A stretch of 46,798 nt of DNA, from assembly GCA_018672475.1 (NCBI GenBank), contig JABHFS010000131.1, positions 1-46,798 on the forward strand. The letters are read 5' to 3'. The notes beneath the pieces are model-generated. The model did no database searches and had not been told where the DNA came from. It was given only the letters and a program-made list of their open reading frames with translations. Numbering within the stretch: the first letter of the stretch is position 1; every line of letters starts with the position of its first letter. The position numbers and the translations under genes are program-made. Positions 1 through 8,763 of this stretch are shown in pieces. This DNA is from Gemmatimonadota bacterium (lineage in GTDB: Bacteria > Latescibacterota > UBA2968 > UBA8231).

Positions 1-152
1 TCGCAAGTGATCCTGCCTACAAAGACCAATTGCGCGACCTCACAAAATATATGTGGCAAGTCATCCGCGATACCGGAGACCATGCTCTTTTAAATTCGCA
101 CTATCCAATACTGCGTGTAGCACCTTTTGGGCCAGAAATATTGAGTGGATAA
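1..152 (+). CDS. Sulfatase, C-terminal end (5' end outside window)
   Basis: An open frame enters at the left edge (first full codon at base 3) and ends at TAA 150-152. The 49 visible residues begin ASDPAYKDQL and contain HALLNSHYPILRVAPFGP. The start resembles the 'NLA.DPAY...L...L..W' region that closes many bacterial sulfatases, and the HYPILR-VAP end is typical of sulfatases from polysaccharide-degrading bacteria. The catalytic part lies outside the window, so activity cannot be judged. It lies 60 bases upstream of the next sulfatase on the same strand, so the two are probably one operon. The family call rests only on this short tail. Confidence 0.55.
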   Translation, partial: ASDPAYKDQLRDLTKYMWQVIRDTGDHALLNSHYPILRVAPFGPEILSG

Positions 153-211
153 TTCAGTGGCTTTTGCAGATAAATGGACTAGCGCCGATCTATCCTTAAA
201 GGAGTCACAAC

Positions 212-2209
212 GTGAACGTGCAAGACAAACCCAATATCCTGTGGATCAGCACCCACGACACCAGCGCCTGGAACTATGGCTGCTACGGAGACACCTATTC
301 CCGCACACCCCATATCGACCGGCTAGCAGCCGAAGGGATACGTTATGCCCATGCCTTCACCGCCGGGCCCATATGTTCGCCGTCGCGCACCAGTATCTAT
401 ACCGGTATGCACCCCACCACCCTGGGCACCCATCATCACCGCAGCGCGGTGATCCGGCCCGCTGGGGTTGAATTGCTACCGAAAATCCTGATGGATGCCG
501 GCTATGCCAGCAGCAAACCGGACGAGGATATCAATCTGTATATCGACAAAGAGGAGTATGAATCGTGCTACAACGCGGACGATATCTGGGAAAAACGGCC
601 TGAGGACAAACCGTTCTTTGCCTATTTCAAACTAGGTAGTCCGCATGCCAGTGTGTTCAAGATGACGCCCGAGGAGGCTCGCAAGGCACGATCAAACCTG
701 CTTGCAGATGATGAACTGCACGACCCGCAAGATGCGCCGGTGCCGAGTTTTGTCCCCGATACGCCGCTGTTCCGAGAACGGATGGCGCTCTTCTATGATG
801 CCATCACCAATATGGACAAGCAGGTGGGAGAGCTCCTGGGCAAATTGCAAGCGCAGGGCCTGGCGGAGAATACCATCGTCGTATTCTGGGGCGATCATGG
901 TGCGGGTTATCCGCGTGGTAAAATACACGCCTACGACGATGGACTGCATATTCCGCTGATCATGAAATTCCCCGAAAAGTACCGCCAGCTCGCCCCGGCA
1001 GCCCCCGGTACTGTGGTCGACGATCTGGTCATGCACATGGATCTGGCGCCTACCATGCTGCAGTTGGCGGGCATCCCCATACCCGAGCATTTCCAAGGGC
1101 GAGCCCTATCCGGGCCGGATAAGGGCGAAGCACGAGACTTTGTCTGCAGCGCCCGGGACCGGCTCGATAATAACCCGGAAATGATCCGCACCATCCGCAC
1201 GCACCAATACCGCTATAACCGCAATTTCTTGCCGCACCAGCCCTATGCCTCCTTCTATCCGGACGGTGGGTTCTTTGCCGCAGTCCCCAAAGAAGGCACA
1301 CTGGAGCGCGACTTCTGGGAAACCTCTTGCTTACCAGGCAAGGAGAAAGTCCACGATCCCGACGGTGTATTCCTGATGCATGGACCGCCCATCATGGTCA
1401 AGCAGCAGGGCCTGCCCCAACAGTATCAACAATACGCATTCTGGCAGGACCATAAACCACTCGAAGAATTGTACGACGTCGAGCGCGACCCGGAAGAGAT
1501 CCACAACCTGGCCGATGATCCCGCCTTCAGCCATGTCAAAGAGGAACTGCGTCGAAAACTCTTTGGCTGGATGATCGAGACCGCCGACCTGGGCCTAATC
1601 GATGAAACCGAGATCGTTGTGCGGGCTGTGGCCTACAATGGTATTAGTCGTGAAGTGGGTGTGCACTGCGACAATTTTGCGCGAATCTTGGAGACCGCCG
1701 ACTTGGCGCGGCTTGGTGAGGAGGGCAAAAAGGAGTTGCTGAACCGGCTGGACGATCCGGACAGTGCGGTGCGCTTCTGGGCGGTTACGGGCCTCTCCTG
1801 CTTCGATTTTGACGCCGAGACGATTGCACAACTAAAAGCGCAGCTCGCTGATGAGTCCATCAGTGTCAGCCTCGCTGCCGCCGACTACCTAGTGCGCTCA
1901 GGTGAGGGCGCGGTGACCCTAACCGCTTTTAACCGCGCCCTGCAAAGCGATATCCTCTGGGCGCGGATACGGGCCGGTGCCTATCTCTCCTACTGCAGCA
2001 GGGAACAACTCCAACCTATGCAACCGCTCATTCCCGCTTTACAGGCCGCAGCGGATAATCAACGCTTCTTTGGGCCGGAGCACGATCACCAGATCAAAAC
2101 CAAGTTGATGAGAATGCTCAACGCACAAAGAGATGTTATTGCCAAGCAGTGGGTATTGGAGCGGGTGGTGAAGAGAATTGAATTGGCCTCCGGGACTTGC
2201 CCCAATTAG
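212..2209 (+). CDS. Type I sulfatase with C-terminal HEAT-like extension
   Basis: A 665-residue alkaline-phosphatase-superfamily sulfatase that should hydrolyse sulfate esters, probably on a glycan. The start is GTG at 212, chosen because AAAGGAG lies about 8 bases upstream and the N-terminus fits the family (KPNILWISTHD). The formylglycine motif is C55-S-P-S-R59, followed by YTGMHP. GDHGAG and the downstream RGKIHAYDDGLHIPL block give the second metal site and active-site lysine and histidine. H15-D16 stands where many sulfatases have Asp-Asp or Asp-Gln. The sulfatase domain ends near residue 450. About 200 further residues (LLNRLDDPDSAVRFWAV and following) look like HEAT repeats. No signal peptide is visible, so it is cytoplasmic or exported by another route. 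Conversion of Cys to formylglycine needs an FGE or anSME, and neither is in the window. A deleted copy of a close paralogue lies at 15722-16190. Confidence 0.9.
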   Translation: MNVQDKPNILWISTHDTSAWNYGCYGDTYSRTPHIDRLAAEGIRYAHAFTAGPICSPSRTSIYTGMHPTTLGTHHHRSAVIRPAGVELLPKILMDAGYASSKPDEDINLYIDKEEYESCYNADDIWEKRPEDKPFFAYFKLGSPHASVFKMTPEEARKARSNLLADDELHDPQDAPVPSFVPDTPLFRERMALFYDAITNMDKQVGELLGKLQAQGLAENTIVVFWGDHGAGYPRGKIHAYDDGLHIPLIMKFPEKYRQLAPAAPGTVVDDLVMHMDLAPTMLQLAGIPIPEHFQGRALSGPDKGEARDFVCSARDRLDNNPEMIRTIRTHQYRYNRNFLPHQPYASFYPDGGFFAAVPKEGTLERDFWETSCLPGKEKVHDPDGVFLMHGPPIMVKQQGLPQQYQQYAFWQDHKPLEELYDVERDPEEIHNLADDPAFSHVKEELRRKLFGWMIETADLGLIDETEIVVRAVAYNGISREVGVHCDNFARILETADLARLGEEGKKELLNRLDDPDSAVRFWAVTGLSCFDFDAETIAQLKAQLADESISVSLAAADYLVRSGEGAVTLTAFNRALQSDILWARIRAGAYLSYCSREQLQPMQPLIPALQAAADNQRFFGPEHDHQIKTKLMRMLNAQRDVIAKQWVLERVVKRIELASGTCPN

Positions 2210-2244
2210 CGCGTGAACTTTCCTTAAGCAAAATGGAGAGAGTC

Positions 2245-2417
2245 ATGAAAGGAAAAACCCACAGCACGGAAGAAATAGTCTGCATTTTACGACAAGCAGA
2301 TGGAGGAAAAACGGCGAGGCTGTGTGCCGCGAGCACAACATCTGCGAGCAAATATTTTATCGGTGGAAAAATAAATACGGCGGCATGGAGTTGACTGATG
2401 CCAAACGATTCAAAGAC
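2245..2417 (+). pseudogene. IS3-family transposase OrfA relic (frameshifted)
   Basis: ATG at 2245 follows GGAGAG and opens with MKGKTHSTEEIVCILRQAD, the helix-turn-helix start of IS3-family OrfA proteins (usually MKRKRHTPEQIVRKLREAD). After about 23 residues the frame is lost. It resumes one frame over at about 2316 with EAVCREHNICEQIFYRW and KYGGMELTDAKRFKD, the second half of the OrfA HTH domain. The leucine zipper region and OrfB are missing, and no terminal inverted repeats were found. It lies directly downstream of a sulfatase and upstream of an amidohydrolase relic, so it probably marks an old rearrangement point. Confidence 0.8.
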
Positions 2418-2597
2418 GTACTAGTCCATCAGCTATGGGGGCGCAAATAGAACACTCTCGTCTCCCTATATTATCTAAAGGGAATAGGTCGGCGAACACA
2501 TTGGGCGCTTGCTTCCTCGGATAAAATGGGTCGATTCTGAAGATGATTTTCGAACGGGTTACAAAATTATAAGATAGTAATGCGGAGATAGTCACCA

Positions 2598-2878
2598 TTT
2601 CCTTGAATCGCAGGATTCGCCGCGCCGCCGCGCCCATCACGTTCTCCAGCTCCCGTTCGAGGATATCTGGCATCACGGTGGCTATCAACTCAGCGGTCTT
2701 CCCGTAGCCAGGGTCTTTCATCATGAATGGGAAGTCCGCCCCCCACAGCGTATGGTCGGAGCCATAGTGTTCGACGAACAATCCAGGCGCGTGCCACCCC
2801 TTCAAGAGACTTCTGTCCAGTGCCCCAGTCGGCACCGCCGTGCAGGCGTTCTACATAGGAGAAGAGGGTGTCTGCCAT
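2598..2878 (-). pseudogene. Amidohydrolase (family 2) C-terminal relic
   Basis: On the minus strand, one frame reads MADTLFSYVERLHGGADWG from 2878. After a frame change near 2815 another frame reads HYGSDHTLWGADFPFMMKDPG and then GAAARRILRFKE. The LWG-(S/A)-DFP block and the terminal 'N/A-ARRIL' are the metal-site aspartate region and last helix of amidohydrolase-2 TIM-barrel proteins. The N-terminal three quarters, including the HxH metal motif, is absent and the frame is broken. The relic sits just upstream of IS3 OrfA debris. The bases from about 2418 to 2597 hold nothing recognisable. Confidence 0.65.
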
Positions 2879-2907
2879 GGGCTAAGGACGCTACGATGGA
2901 CGCACTT

Positions 2908-4320
2908 CTACCGCGCCCCGACGAACAGATCTCGACGGCGATACAAATCGCTGCAGAGCCAGTCCAGCAGGTCCGCCGTCAGTTCTGCCTGCACCTGGCC
3001 ATGCGTCGGATCACCCCACAGGTTGCGTTTCTCATCGGGATCGACGACCAGATCAAAGAGCTGGCCCGTATGATTGCCGTTGAAGTACACCAGTTTATGC
3101 GTGTGGCTGCGGATCATGACCAGCAAGTCGGGCTCCGGACGCAACACGGTAGCGCCCTCCTCGGCAAAGACGTAGCGATTCGGGTGCGCGCTGCCCTGCT
3201 CCACGCAGGTGCGCAATGACACACCGTGCAGCCCTTCGCCCTCTGCTCCGGCCATATCAAGGATGTATTGAACCACGTCCATGTGCGAGACCAGATCCTG
3301 ACGTCCCAGCTGCGGCATCACGGCTGGCGCCTTCACCATCAGCGGCACACGCACAATCGTGTCGTAGAGTTCGCCCTTGTAGACCAGATCATGGTCGAAG
3401 AGATGGTCGCCGTGGTCCGATGTGAAGATGACGACCGCATCATCGTACAACCCCTTCTCCTTCAGCTTTTCCACCACCTCGCCGATCTTCTCGTCAATCA
3501 TCGTCACACTCGCATAGTAGTGCTTACGCATGCGGCGGACGCGCTCCGGCGTGGCTCGACTGGGCTTGATCACCGTCGCCCCATGGGCTGCCTCCAGCCG
3601 GCGCTGCTGAGCAAAGAGTTCGTCCGGGATTCCCTCTCGTTCCTCGGCGGTAACCTGCGGCATGGGGATGTCCACATCGTCATACAGATCGATAAACCTC
3701 TGCGGCGGATCATAGAGATCATGAGGGCTCAGGAAACCCAGATGCAGATACAGAGGCGCCCGCCCGTCCCAGGCATCGAGCCACTCCAGGGCGCGATTGG
3801 CCATATAGATATCCGGGTGCAGTTCCTCTGGCAGGGGCCAGACAATGGCCGCTAGATTGTCGTAGAAATTTGGATCGGTTTCGTGCAGATCAAAGGGAGA
3901 CTCGTATCCGGCGGCATGGACCGCACGAATCCAGTCGCAATCTTCTCCACGCACCTGCAGAGAGCACTTGTTGTCGTGCTCTGCGAGGTGTTCATCAAAA
4001 CCCGTAGGCGGTAGATGGGTCTTGCCAATGCTGACACAGTGATAGCCCTGCTCCGTCAGCCGTGGCAGCCAATGCAGACACCCCGAGGATTCCTGAAAGC
4101 CGTAGATCCCCGTGTTGTGCGGATACAGTCCCGTGTAGAATGCAGCTCGGCTGGATACACAGGTCGCCGCTGGCGCAAAGGCCTTGTCGAAGACCGCACT
4201 CTCACCAGCAAGGGCGTCTAGATTCGGCGTCTGCATCCACGTAGCGCCGCTAGCGTGCACCGTGTCAGCCCGCTGCTGCTCGGCGCTGATGAAGATGATG
4301 TTGGGACGCTCGCTGGACAT
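2908..4320 (-). CDS. Type I sulfatase with CVSSR active-site motif
   Basis: A sulfatase of 470 residues from the ATG at 4320. An ATG at 4359 is in frame, but the inner start has GAGGAG about 9 bases upstream and begins exactly at the family N-terminus (MSSERPNIIFIS). The active-site motif is C54-V-S-S-R58, with serine in place of the usual proline of C-x-P-S-R, followed by AAFYTGLYP. SDHGDHLFDHDLVYKGELY supplies the second metal site and catalytic lysine. The first metal block reads AEQQRAD, with Glu where Asp is usual. No signal peptide is seen. The start lies 5 bases after the stop of the upstream sulfatase (4326-5831), so the two are co-transcribed and probably translationally coupled. The substrate is unknown. 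The pair suggests different sulfate positions on one glycan. Confidence 0.9.
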   Translation of the reverse strand: MSSERPNIIFISAEQQRADTVHASGATWMQTPNLDALAGESAVFDKAFAPAATCVSSRAAFYTGLYPHNTGIYGFQESSGCLHWLPRLTEQGYHCVSIGKTHLPPTGFDEHLAEHDNKCSLQVRGEDCDWIRAVHAAGYESPFDLHETDPNFYDNLAAIVWPLPEELHPDIYMANRALEWLDAWDGRAPLYLHLGFLSPHDLYDPPQRFIDLYDDVDIPMPQVTAEEREGIPDELFAQQRRLEAAHGATVIKPSRATPERVRRMRKHYYASVTMIDEKIGEVVEKLKEKGLYDDAVVIFTSDHGDHLFDHDLVYKGELYDTIVRVPLMVKAPAVMPQLGRQDLVSHMDVVQYILDMAGAEGEGLHGVSLRTCVEQGSAHPNRYVFAEEGATVLRPEPDLLVMIRSHTHKLVYFNGNHTGQLFDLVVDPDEKRNLWGDPTHGQVQAELTADLLDWLCSDLYRRRDLFVGAR

Positions 4321-4325
4321 ACAGA

Positions 4326-5831
4326 TTACTCCTCGTTCTCGGTATAGTTCGTGATCCAAGCGGGTAGTGTCGGTCGCGGGTCAATGATGTCTGGATCCGT
4401 GAGCCGCAGTCTCTGTTTACGTTCATTCAAGTCATTCCACGCCGCCCATACAGGTATCTCGGGGATCTCCCAGTCCGCCATGACAAGCTCATGCATCTTA
4501 CGAATTCGCGATGCGTACTGCGCATACCATGCCAGATTTACCGACTCCAGAGGATCATTGTGCAGATCGTAGAGCTCGCAGACGTCTTCTTCGGTATGGA
4601 TGTACTTGAAACGGTGGTCGACTACCATGCGGCACGGATCAAGACTGTGGTAGTACTCGGAAAACACGTGTTCCTGCACGTGTTCCCCGTGGAAGGTCGG
4701 TTCCAGGTCCTTGCCCTCCACAACTTCGGGAACTGCTGTCCCCGACATGGTCAGAACCGTTGGCAGAATGTCGATATTGCTGACTAGTGCATCGGAGCGT
4801 TCTCCTTCGGGCACAACCCCCGGTTGGGAGATAATCAGCGGAATGCGCACGGCATCTTCGAAAAAGGTGTGCTTCTCGCAGATCCCATTCTTATAGAGCA
4901 TCTCTCCATGATCGGAGGCGTAAACGATGATCGTGTCTTCCCGCAGCCCCGCTGCGTCGATGGCGTCCACTAATCTACCGATGCAGTAATCGGTGTACGA
5001 CACGAAAGCGAAGTAGGCGGCTATCGATTTGCGGATCATCTCCTCAGGCAGATTCCATAGTTCATAATAATTAACACGCTCCACAACTCGGCGAGGTCGG
5101 TCCCTGAAGTTCACCAGATAGTTGGGCAACTCACCGATGTTGTCTGGGTCGTAAATATCGTGGAATCGCGGTGGTGCACACCACGGTGGATGGGGAGCGC
5201 GAAACCCGGCATAGGCAAAAAACGGACGCTCGCCATCACTTTGCTTGATGAAATCGAGACAATCATCCACTACGAGGGTATCGAACATCTTCTCTTCGCC
5301 ATGGGGAAAAGGATCGCCCTCTACATTCCGGTAACTGTGCTCCCACATCTCAGAGATAATGTGGTGATTGTTGTAGCGCCGCTGCACGACGTCACCAACG
5401 AGATCACCATAGGACTGTGGTTTGATGCCGTAACGGGAAAAGCCAAGCTCGTGAAATCGATCCTCTCCATCGACATGCTGATCGGCATGCATGAAACCGG
5501 AGCCGAAGGTATCGTACCCTGACTGCCGCATGCAGTCTACCAGCGAGGGCACAGCGGGATCGATGCACTTGCGGTAGGCCTTGCCGGAACGATGCCTGGA
5601 GTTGTTGTGCGTAACCACACCGTTGGTGTGTGGTTGGGTACCTGTGATCCAGGCCACGCGTGAGGGACCACATAGAGGCGAAGCACAGAAGGCGTTGTCG
5701 TAGGTAAGGCCCCGCTGCGCCAGGCGATCGATATTCGGCGTCTGCACGATGTCGTGGCCGTAGCATCCGGCGACAGCCTTGCTGTGCTGATCGGACATGA
5801 TGAACAGGACGTTGGGTCGTTGATCTGACAT
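4326..5831 (-). CDS. Type I sulfatase (CGPSR)
   Basis: A 501-residue sulfatase starting MSDQRPNVLFIMSDQHSK, with D14-Q15 as first metal ligands and the formylglycine motif C54-G-P-S-R58 followed by ITGTQPHTNG. YASDHGEMLYKNGICEKHT carries the Asp-His metal pair and the catalytic lysine. EEDVCELYDLHNDPLESVNLA is the usual C-terminal 'ELYDL..DP.E..NL' block. Length and motif order are normal and there is no obvious signal peptide. The Shine-Dalgarno is weak (AGAAAGAA about 5 bases before ATG). It is the first gene of a minus-strand pair with the sulfatase at 2908-4320. Maturation needs a formylglycine-generating enzyme encoded elsewhere. Confidence 0.93.
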   Translation of the reverse strand: MSDQRPNVLFIMSDQHSKAVAGCYGHDIVQTPNIDRLAQRGLTYDNAFCASPLCGPSRVAWITGTQPHTNGVVTHNNSRHRSGKAYRKCIDPAVPSLVDCMRQSGYDTFGSGFMHADQHVDGEDRFHELGFSRYGIKPQSYGDLVGDVVQRRYNNHHIISEMWEHSYRNVEGDPFPHGEEKMFDTLVVDDCLDFIKQSDGERPFFAYAGFRAPHPPWCAPPRFHDIYDPDNIGELPNYLVNFRDRPRRVVERVNYYELWNLPEEMIRKSIAAYFAFVSYTDYCIGRLVDAIDAAGLREDTIIVYASDHGEMLYKNGICEKHTFFEDAVRIPLIISQPGVVPEGERSDALVSNIDILPTVLTMSGTAVPEVVEGKDLEPTFHGEHVQEHVFSEYYHSLDPCRMVVDHRFKYIHTEEDVCELYDLHNDPLESVNLAWYAQYASRIRKMHELVMADWEIPEIPVWAAWNDLNERKQRLRLTDPDIIDPRPTLPAWITNYTENEE

Positions 5832-5890
5832 TCGATTCTTTCTGGCGAGTCGAGTATAGAAAATTTAAAGGATCTTTTAGGGAATCGGGT

Positions 5891-6052
5891 CTATTGATAC
5901 AGGTGTCTTATCAGCCTTTTTTCTGCCGGGTCGCTCGCCTTTATGCGACGGCTCTTGAATGCGTGCTCGTGTAAGAAATAGGCGAGTGCCTGATTTTCTA
6001 CGCCGAATCCCAGTAGAGCGATGCGTTGCCTGCGCAGATCGTCTAGCCTCAT
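5891..6052 (-). pseudogene. MurD-like N-terminal stub
   Basis: A 53-codon frame starts at ATG 6052 and overlaps the stop of the M42 peptidase by ATGA (6049-6052). It reads MRLDDLRRQRIALLGFGVEN and continues QALAYFLHEHAF before drifting into unlike sequence and stopping at 5891. The pattern 'LDDLRGKRIALLGxGVEGxALAxFL' is the Rossmann start of UDP-N-acetylmuramoylalanine-D-glutamate ligase (MurD). The remaining roughly 400 residues are absent. It is therefore a severed 5' end of a murD-like gene once coupled to the peptidase, or a new short ORF. The family call rests on about 30 residues. An alternative is another GxGxxG NAD-binding protein. Confidence 0.5.
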
Positions 6053-7131
6053 GCGAGCTCTTCTACATAGGCGAAGAGTGTATTGACTAGGTGGTCGAAG
6101 ACGCTCAGGCGGCTGACCTCATAACCGTGTGAGTTGGCGCGCGGATAACCGATGGTCGCGGCGCGTGGGGCCAGTCCAGTCTGTAGCACACCGGTGGCGT
6201 CGGAGGCGGCGGCACTGTAGACGGCGTACTGTAGATCCGTGTTGGCGCGAATGGCGGCCTGAGCTAGTTCGCCGATGAGTGGCTGGTGGAAATGGGCACC
6301 AGCGTCTTTGGACCAGGTCGCGGGACGGCCGTCTAGTTGTAGTTGCGAGCCGCGCGGTACGGGTGAGGAGTCTACGGCTATAAAGGTCTCTACGGGATTG
6401 CGCTGTGCCCAGCCTTTAGCGCCGAGCAGGCCGCCTTCCTCCTGAACCATAAAGCAGAGATAGAGCGATCGCGCGGGTGTTAAACCCGCTTCTTTGATGC
6501 GCTGTAACAAACGCAGCAGCGTCAAGGTGCCGCCGCGATTATCGAGTATCCACGCCGAAACGAGTGGGTCATTTGCTGGACCCAAGAGATGCGGGCCGCG
6601 CACGGCGCTAAGCGGCACGGCGCAGGTGCCGACGCGTACACCGGCGTCTTTCAGTTCGGCTGTAGAGAGACCGGTGAGTAGGCGACAATGGGGCCAGGTC
6701 AGGCCGCGTGCACCGCTGGCAAATTGGGTAATGGGGTCGTCGGGATCGTTGGTGTGGCCGGAGCCAAAGCTAAGATGGGCGGGCACTAGGCTTGTGCCGT
6801 CTCCAATCAATTGCACCGGGCCTTCGCCGAGTTTCCACGGGTGCAGGCCACCGCTCCGTTGCACGCGCAACTCGCCATTTTCTTCGATAGCGTTGACGAC
6901 CATCGCGATCTCGTCGATATGGCTGGCCAGCGCTACGGGACCGGTGTTTGTATCGCGCCCTTCGAGGTGCGTCCAGGCATTGCCCTGTGCATCGAGTTCG
7001 GGCTGATAGCCTAGTTCGGCGATGCGCTCACAGACAAAAGTAGCCATGCGCTCTTCCCGACCAGAAGGGCAAGGGATCTGTAACAGTGCGTGTAGTAGGT
7101 TGAGGTTGTTATCCTCGGAATCTTCATCCAT
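6049..7131 (-). CDS. M42-family metallo-aminopeptidase
   Basis: A 360-residue dinuclear zinc/cobalt peptidase of the M42 (glutamyl aminopeptidase/endoglucanase-like) family, expected to trim peptides in the cytoplasm as a large oligomer. Visible metal and catalytic residues are H71-x-D73 (ASHIDEIAMVV), D197 in ILDNRGG (usually LDDR), E231-E232 in VQEEGGLLGAKG, D254 in IAVDSSP and H335 near the C-terminus (NSHGYEV). Length is normal. A 141-base gap separates it from the zinc-ribbon gene upstream. The 3' end overlaps the MurD-like stub by four bases, which suggests that a coupled cell-wall gene once followed. Confidence 0.88.
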   Translation of the reverse strand: MDEDSEDNNLNLLHALLQIPCPSGREERMATFVCERIAELGYQPELDAQGNAWTHLEGRDTNTGPVALASHIDEIAMVVNAIEENGELRVQRSGGLHPWKLGEGPVQLIGDGTSLVPAHLSFGSGHTNDPDDPITQFASGARGLTWPHCRLLTGLSTAELKDAGVRVGTCAVPLSAVRGPHLLGPANDPLVSAWILDNRGGTLTLLRLLQRIKEAGLTPARSLYLCFMVQEEGGLLGAKGWAQRNPVETFIAVDSSPVPRGSQLQLDGRPATWSKDAGAHFHQPLIGELAQAAIRANTDLQYAVYSAAASDATGVLQTGLAPRAATIGYPRANSHGYEVSRLSVFDHLVNTLFAYVEELA

Positions 7132-7272
7132 GAGATACCTCGCTTTATTTCATAGAGAAATGGCCACATCCATTGCTCTGAGGCAGTGCAGCCGGACAAT
7201 CATTGAATAAATTGCAATGTGATATGCATCGATTTCAGTAAAGGGAACTCGGACCAGAGCTTGTCGTTGCGT

Positions 7273-8553
7273 TTATCCATAAAACCGAAACCCCCTCTGC
7301 TGGTAGATCACCTTGTTGCGCGTGATCCTACCGTCCTCATTGCGGGTAATAATGGAATTTTCGCGCCAGTTGTAGATGGTGCTGACGCGTGAGATCGGCA
7401 GGTCGAGTAACAGCTCTGTCATAAAGGTGACGACCCCGTGGTTGTGCTTGCTCAGCCACGTTTCCCCGTAGAAATTGGTCGCATCGTTCCAGTTGCCTAA
7501 AAAGGTCATAAGAGTCTTGGCCGTATAGCGGTCTATCTCATCGCCGCGATACAATTTCAGTTCCGGGTATTGTCCGAAGATACAGCAAAGCGGGTGCATC
7601 TGATTAAACGCCGAACAACCGCTGCCCTCAAAGCCGGCCTTTTCTGTAGCCCCGCTGAGATGGTAGTCGATAATCCTCTTCGGTTCTGGAATCGGCCAGT
7701 CGAAGCGGGCGTAGGTACACAGCATCTTCATATTGCCGCTGGTGCGATTGATGAAATCAGCCTCCGAGCCACCCCAGTAGCCCTTGCCAGGCTGGTACTG
7801 GGCGTCGACGAGTTCCTTCACATAGTGGTAACTTTCATCAAAGGACTCCCTACCGGCCTGGCGCTGTCTGGCCATGTGCAGATCCAGTGCATGGCCGATA
7901 CGGCCACACGCGGAATAAGGATTGTTACACCAAGGCAAGCTGTTGAAATAGGCCCGCGTCGATTCCCGCGTCGTCAGATCGGGTTCAACATCACCGGGAC
8001 TGAGTGACTTCACAAACGACGCATCGCTGCGGGGGCGCGGAAATTCCTCTTCATTCATAAAGATTCGGTTGCGGACGATCCAATCGGCTTCCCGGTCCAT
8101 GCCAAAGTCCTCAAGCTCTTCAACCCACCGCTCTATAATCACATCTTCCTTTTTGCGCATATCGGGGTCGTTTGCATCGAGCCACGGCGGAATAAATCCG
8201 AGTGCTCGCAGCTCCGCATAATACGCCAGGGGATAGTTGGGAAAGGTGTGTGCGCCCTCGTCCATATGATACACTTCTCCACCCGGTTGATTGGCAAACA
8301 GCCATGATCCTTTGCGTATGCGCGTCGCCTCAAAGAAGCTCCACGACTGTTCTAGTCTTTCGGCTATTTCGCTGAAAATATCCTTGAGCCCTTTGCGACC
8401 GCACTGGGGACAGTCTGCCGGATTGGCTTTCGGGATGCCGCAGACATCGCGACAGTCGGAGCAGAAGTAATAGACGCGGCTGCGCGGCCATTGCTCGGCT
8501 GGCATGATAATGTGGGGGACGTCGTTGCAGCCTTTTTCAGTTACTGTCTTCAA
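7273..8553 (-). CDS. Uncharacterised protein with N-terminal zinc ribbon and helical-repeat body
   Basis: I do not recognise this 426-residue protein as a named family. The likely start is TTG at 8553, preceded by AAGGGG at about 6 bases. ATG at 8505 is in frame but has no Shine-Dalgarno. Residues about 31-53 contain two CxxC knuckles (FCSDC and CPQCGRKG), a rubredoxin-like zinc ribbon. The rest is rich in Trp, Tyr and His and contains GKGYWGGSEADFINRTSGNM, PKRIIDYHLS and CSAFNQMHPL. The GYWG...NxTSGNMK and 'DyhL' spacing resembles alpha/alpha-barrel proteins that act on carbohydrates or terpenoids. That similarity is only an impression. There is no signal peptide. It stands alone between the M42 gene and a divergent SDR. 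Confidence 0.7.
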   Translation of the reverse strand: MKTVTEKGCNDVPHIIMPAEQWPRSRVYYFCSDCRDVCGIPKANPADCPQCGRKGLKDIFSEIAERLEQSWSFFEATRIRKGSWLFANQPGGEVYHMDEGAHTFPNYPLAYYAELRALGFIPPWLDANDPDMRKKEDVIIERWVEELEDFGMDREADWIVRNRIFMNEEEFPRPRSDASFVKSLSPGDVEPDLTTRESTRAYFNSLPWCNNPYSACGRIGHALDLHMARQRQAGRESFDESYHYVKELVDAQYQPGKGYWGGSEADFINRTSGNMKMLCTYARFDWPIPEPKRIIDYHLSGATEKAGFEGSGCSAFNQMHPLCCIFGQYPELKLYRGDEIDRYTAKTLMTFLGNWNDATNFYGETWLSKHNHGVVTFMTELLLDLPISRVSTIYNWRENSIITRNEDGRITRNKVIYQQRGFRFYG

Positions 8554-8763
8554 GGTCTACCCCTTCTTGGGCAACTTCCAGCCGATAAGGCCAACGCTTA
8601 GATTCAGTGCGAAGTATAGGAAGTTCAAATCCCGTCCACCAGGCAGCTCGGCCGGCCAGGCATCGGCTGCAGAGCGCGAACGGGGTGGGATTTGCATATT
8701 TTGCTGTTCAGGAAACACAAAGGATACTAGGTTTGCTTATTCAGTAAATTACAGGAGGTCAAA

